Below, in pieces: positions 42,810 to 42,880 of a DNA stretch of 42,880 nucleotides. The translations under genes and the position numbers were made by a program. A model generated the notes under the pieces. That model did no database searches, was not told the DNA's origin, and worked only from the letters and a program-made list of their open reading frames with translations. Numbering within the stretch: the first letter of the stretch is position 1; each line of letters starts with the position of its first letter. The stretch is taken from assembly GCA_016297535.1 (NCBI GenBank), contig JAEDGL010000005.1:1-42880 (forward strand), read 5' to 3'. The stretch is from Clostridia bacterium. GTDB lineage: Bacteria > Bacillota > Clostridia > Christensenellales > Aristaeellaceae.

Positions 42810-42880
42810 CGGGGTGTAGCGCAGCCTGGTAGCGCACGTGCTTTGGGAGCATGGGGCCGGGGGTTCGAATCCCTTCACCC
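42810..42880 (+). tRNA. tRNA-Pro (anticodon TGG), cut by the window end
   Basis: Starts CGGGGTGTAGCGCAG, a typical tRNA-Pro acceptor and D-arm. The anticodon arm is CGTGC, loop TTTGGGA with anticodon TGG, then GCATG. The T-arm has GTTCGAATC, with two G-T pairs in the stem. CACCC at the edge pairs with the 5' GGGTG; the last two acceptor bases, the discriminator base and any CCA are outside the window. It has its own promoter. Confidence 0.93.

Noticed and set aside
42636..42878. An 80-codon minus-strand frame at the right edge
   Set aside because: It overlaps the tRNA-Pro gene and its promoter; shadow.

Overview
The window looks like chromosome from a fairly GC-rich (about 60% G+C by eye in most genes), Gram-positive anaerobe of the class Clostridia, probably a gut species. 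This rests on gene families and order, not on a database search: the plsX-acpP-rnc-smc-ftsY block, small families typical of Firmicutes (DUF1292, DUF896/YnzC, DUF975, YitT, UPF0340/YwlG), a Firmicutes-length LeuS, consensus sigma-A promoters with 16-18 bp spacers, and strong AGGAGG ribosome sites. I see no plasmid, phage, transposase or CRISPR array.

Layout. 1-5800: a truncated phosphoribosyltransferase gene, a GH35 beta-galactosidase, a YitT-type membrane protein, an unrecognised probable TIM-barrel protein, a YbaK-type aminoacyl-tRNA deacylase, and an EAL-domain protein that has lost almost all its catalytic residues. 5816-12740 (minus strand): gltX, two polytopic membrane proteins resembling GT-C glycosyltransferases, and leuS form an unusual run. 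12890-24148 (plus strand) is a surface-polysaccharide region. It starts with a Wzz-type protein whose C-terminus resembles a dead BY-kinase, then a WbaP-type phosphoglycosyltransferase. After a 465-bp gap with its own promoter comes a six-gene operon: GT2 glycosyltransferase, DUF354, GT-C-like membrane protein, zinc-ribbon/YIP1-like membrane protein, membrane-anchored M1-type peptidase, and GT2-GtrA fusion. The first five genes overlap by 1 or 4 bases.

24204-26228: a GNAT with a Cys-rich tail, DUF896, a DUF1292 gene behind a leader with five predicted hairpins, and a small XRE regulator. 26229-28992 (minus): the lysine/diaminopimelate genes asd-dapA-dapB behind one promoter. 29130-42047 (minus): a long run led by a large membrane-anchored beta-propeller protein, then plsX, acpP, rnc, smc, ftsY, a DUF975 protein, a GNAT, a SpoU methyltransferase and a UPF0340 protein. 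Divergent from this lie secG and, at the right edge, a tRNA-Pro(TGG) cut by the window end.

How the genes work together: Wzz, WbaP and the two GT2 proteins make a coherent lipid-linked surface glycan pathway. In the usual GtrA/GtrB logic the GT2 proteins load sugar onto a polyprenyl carrier, and GT-C-like proteins use it outside the membrane. The M1-like peptidase and zinc-ribbon protein inside that operon are the least expected partners, and this operon is the best candidate for a little-described system here. Protein roles are family recognition by reading; promoters, terminators and RNA folds are by eye.
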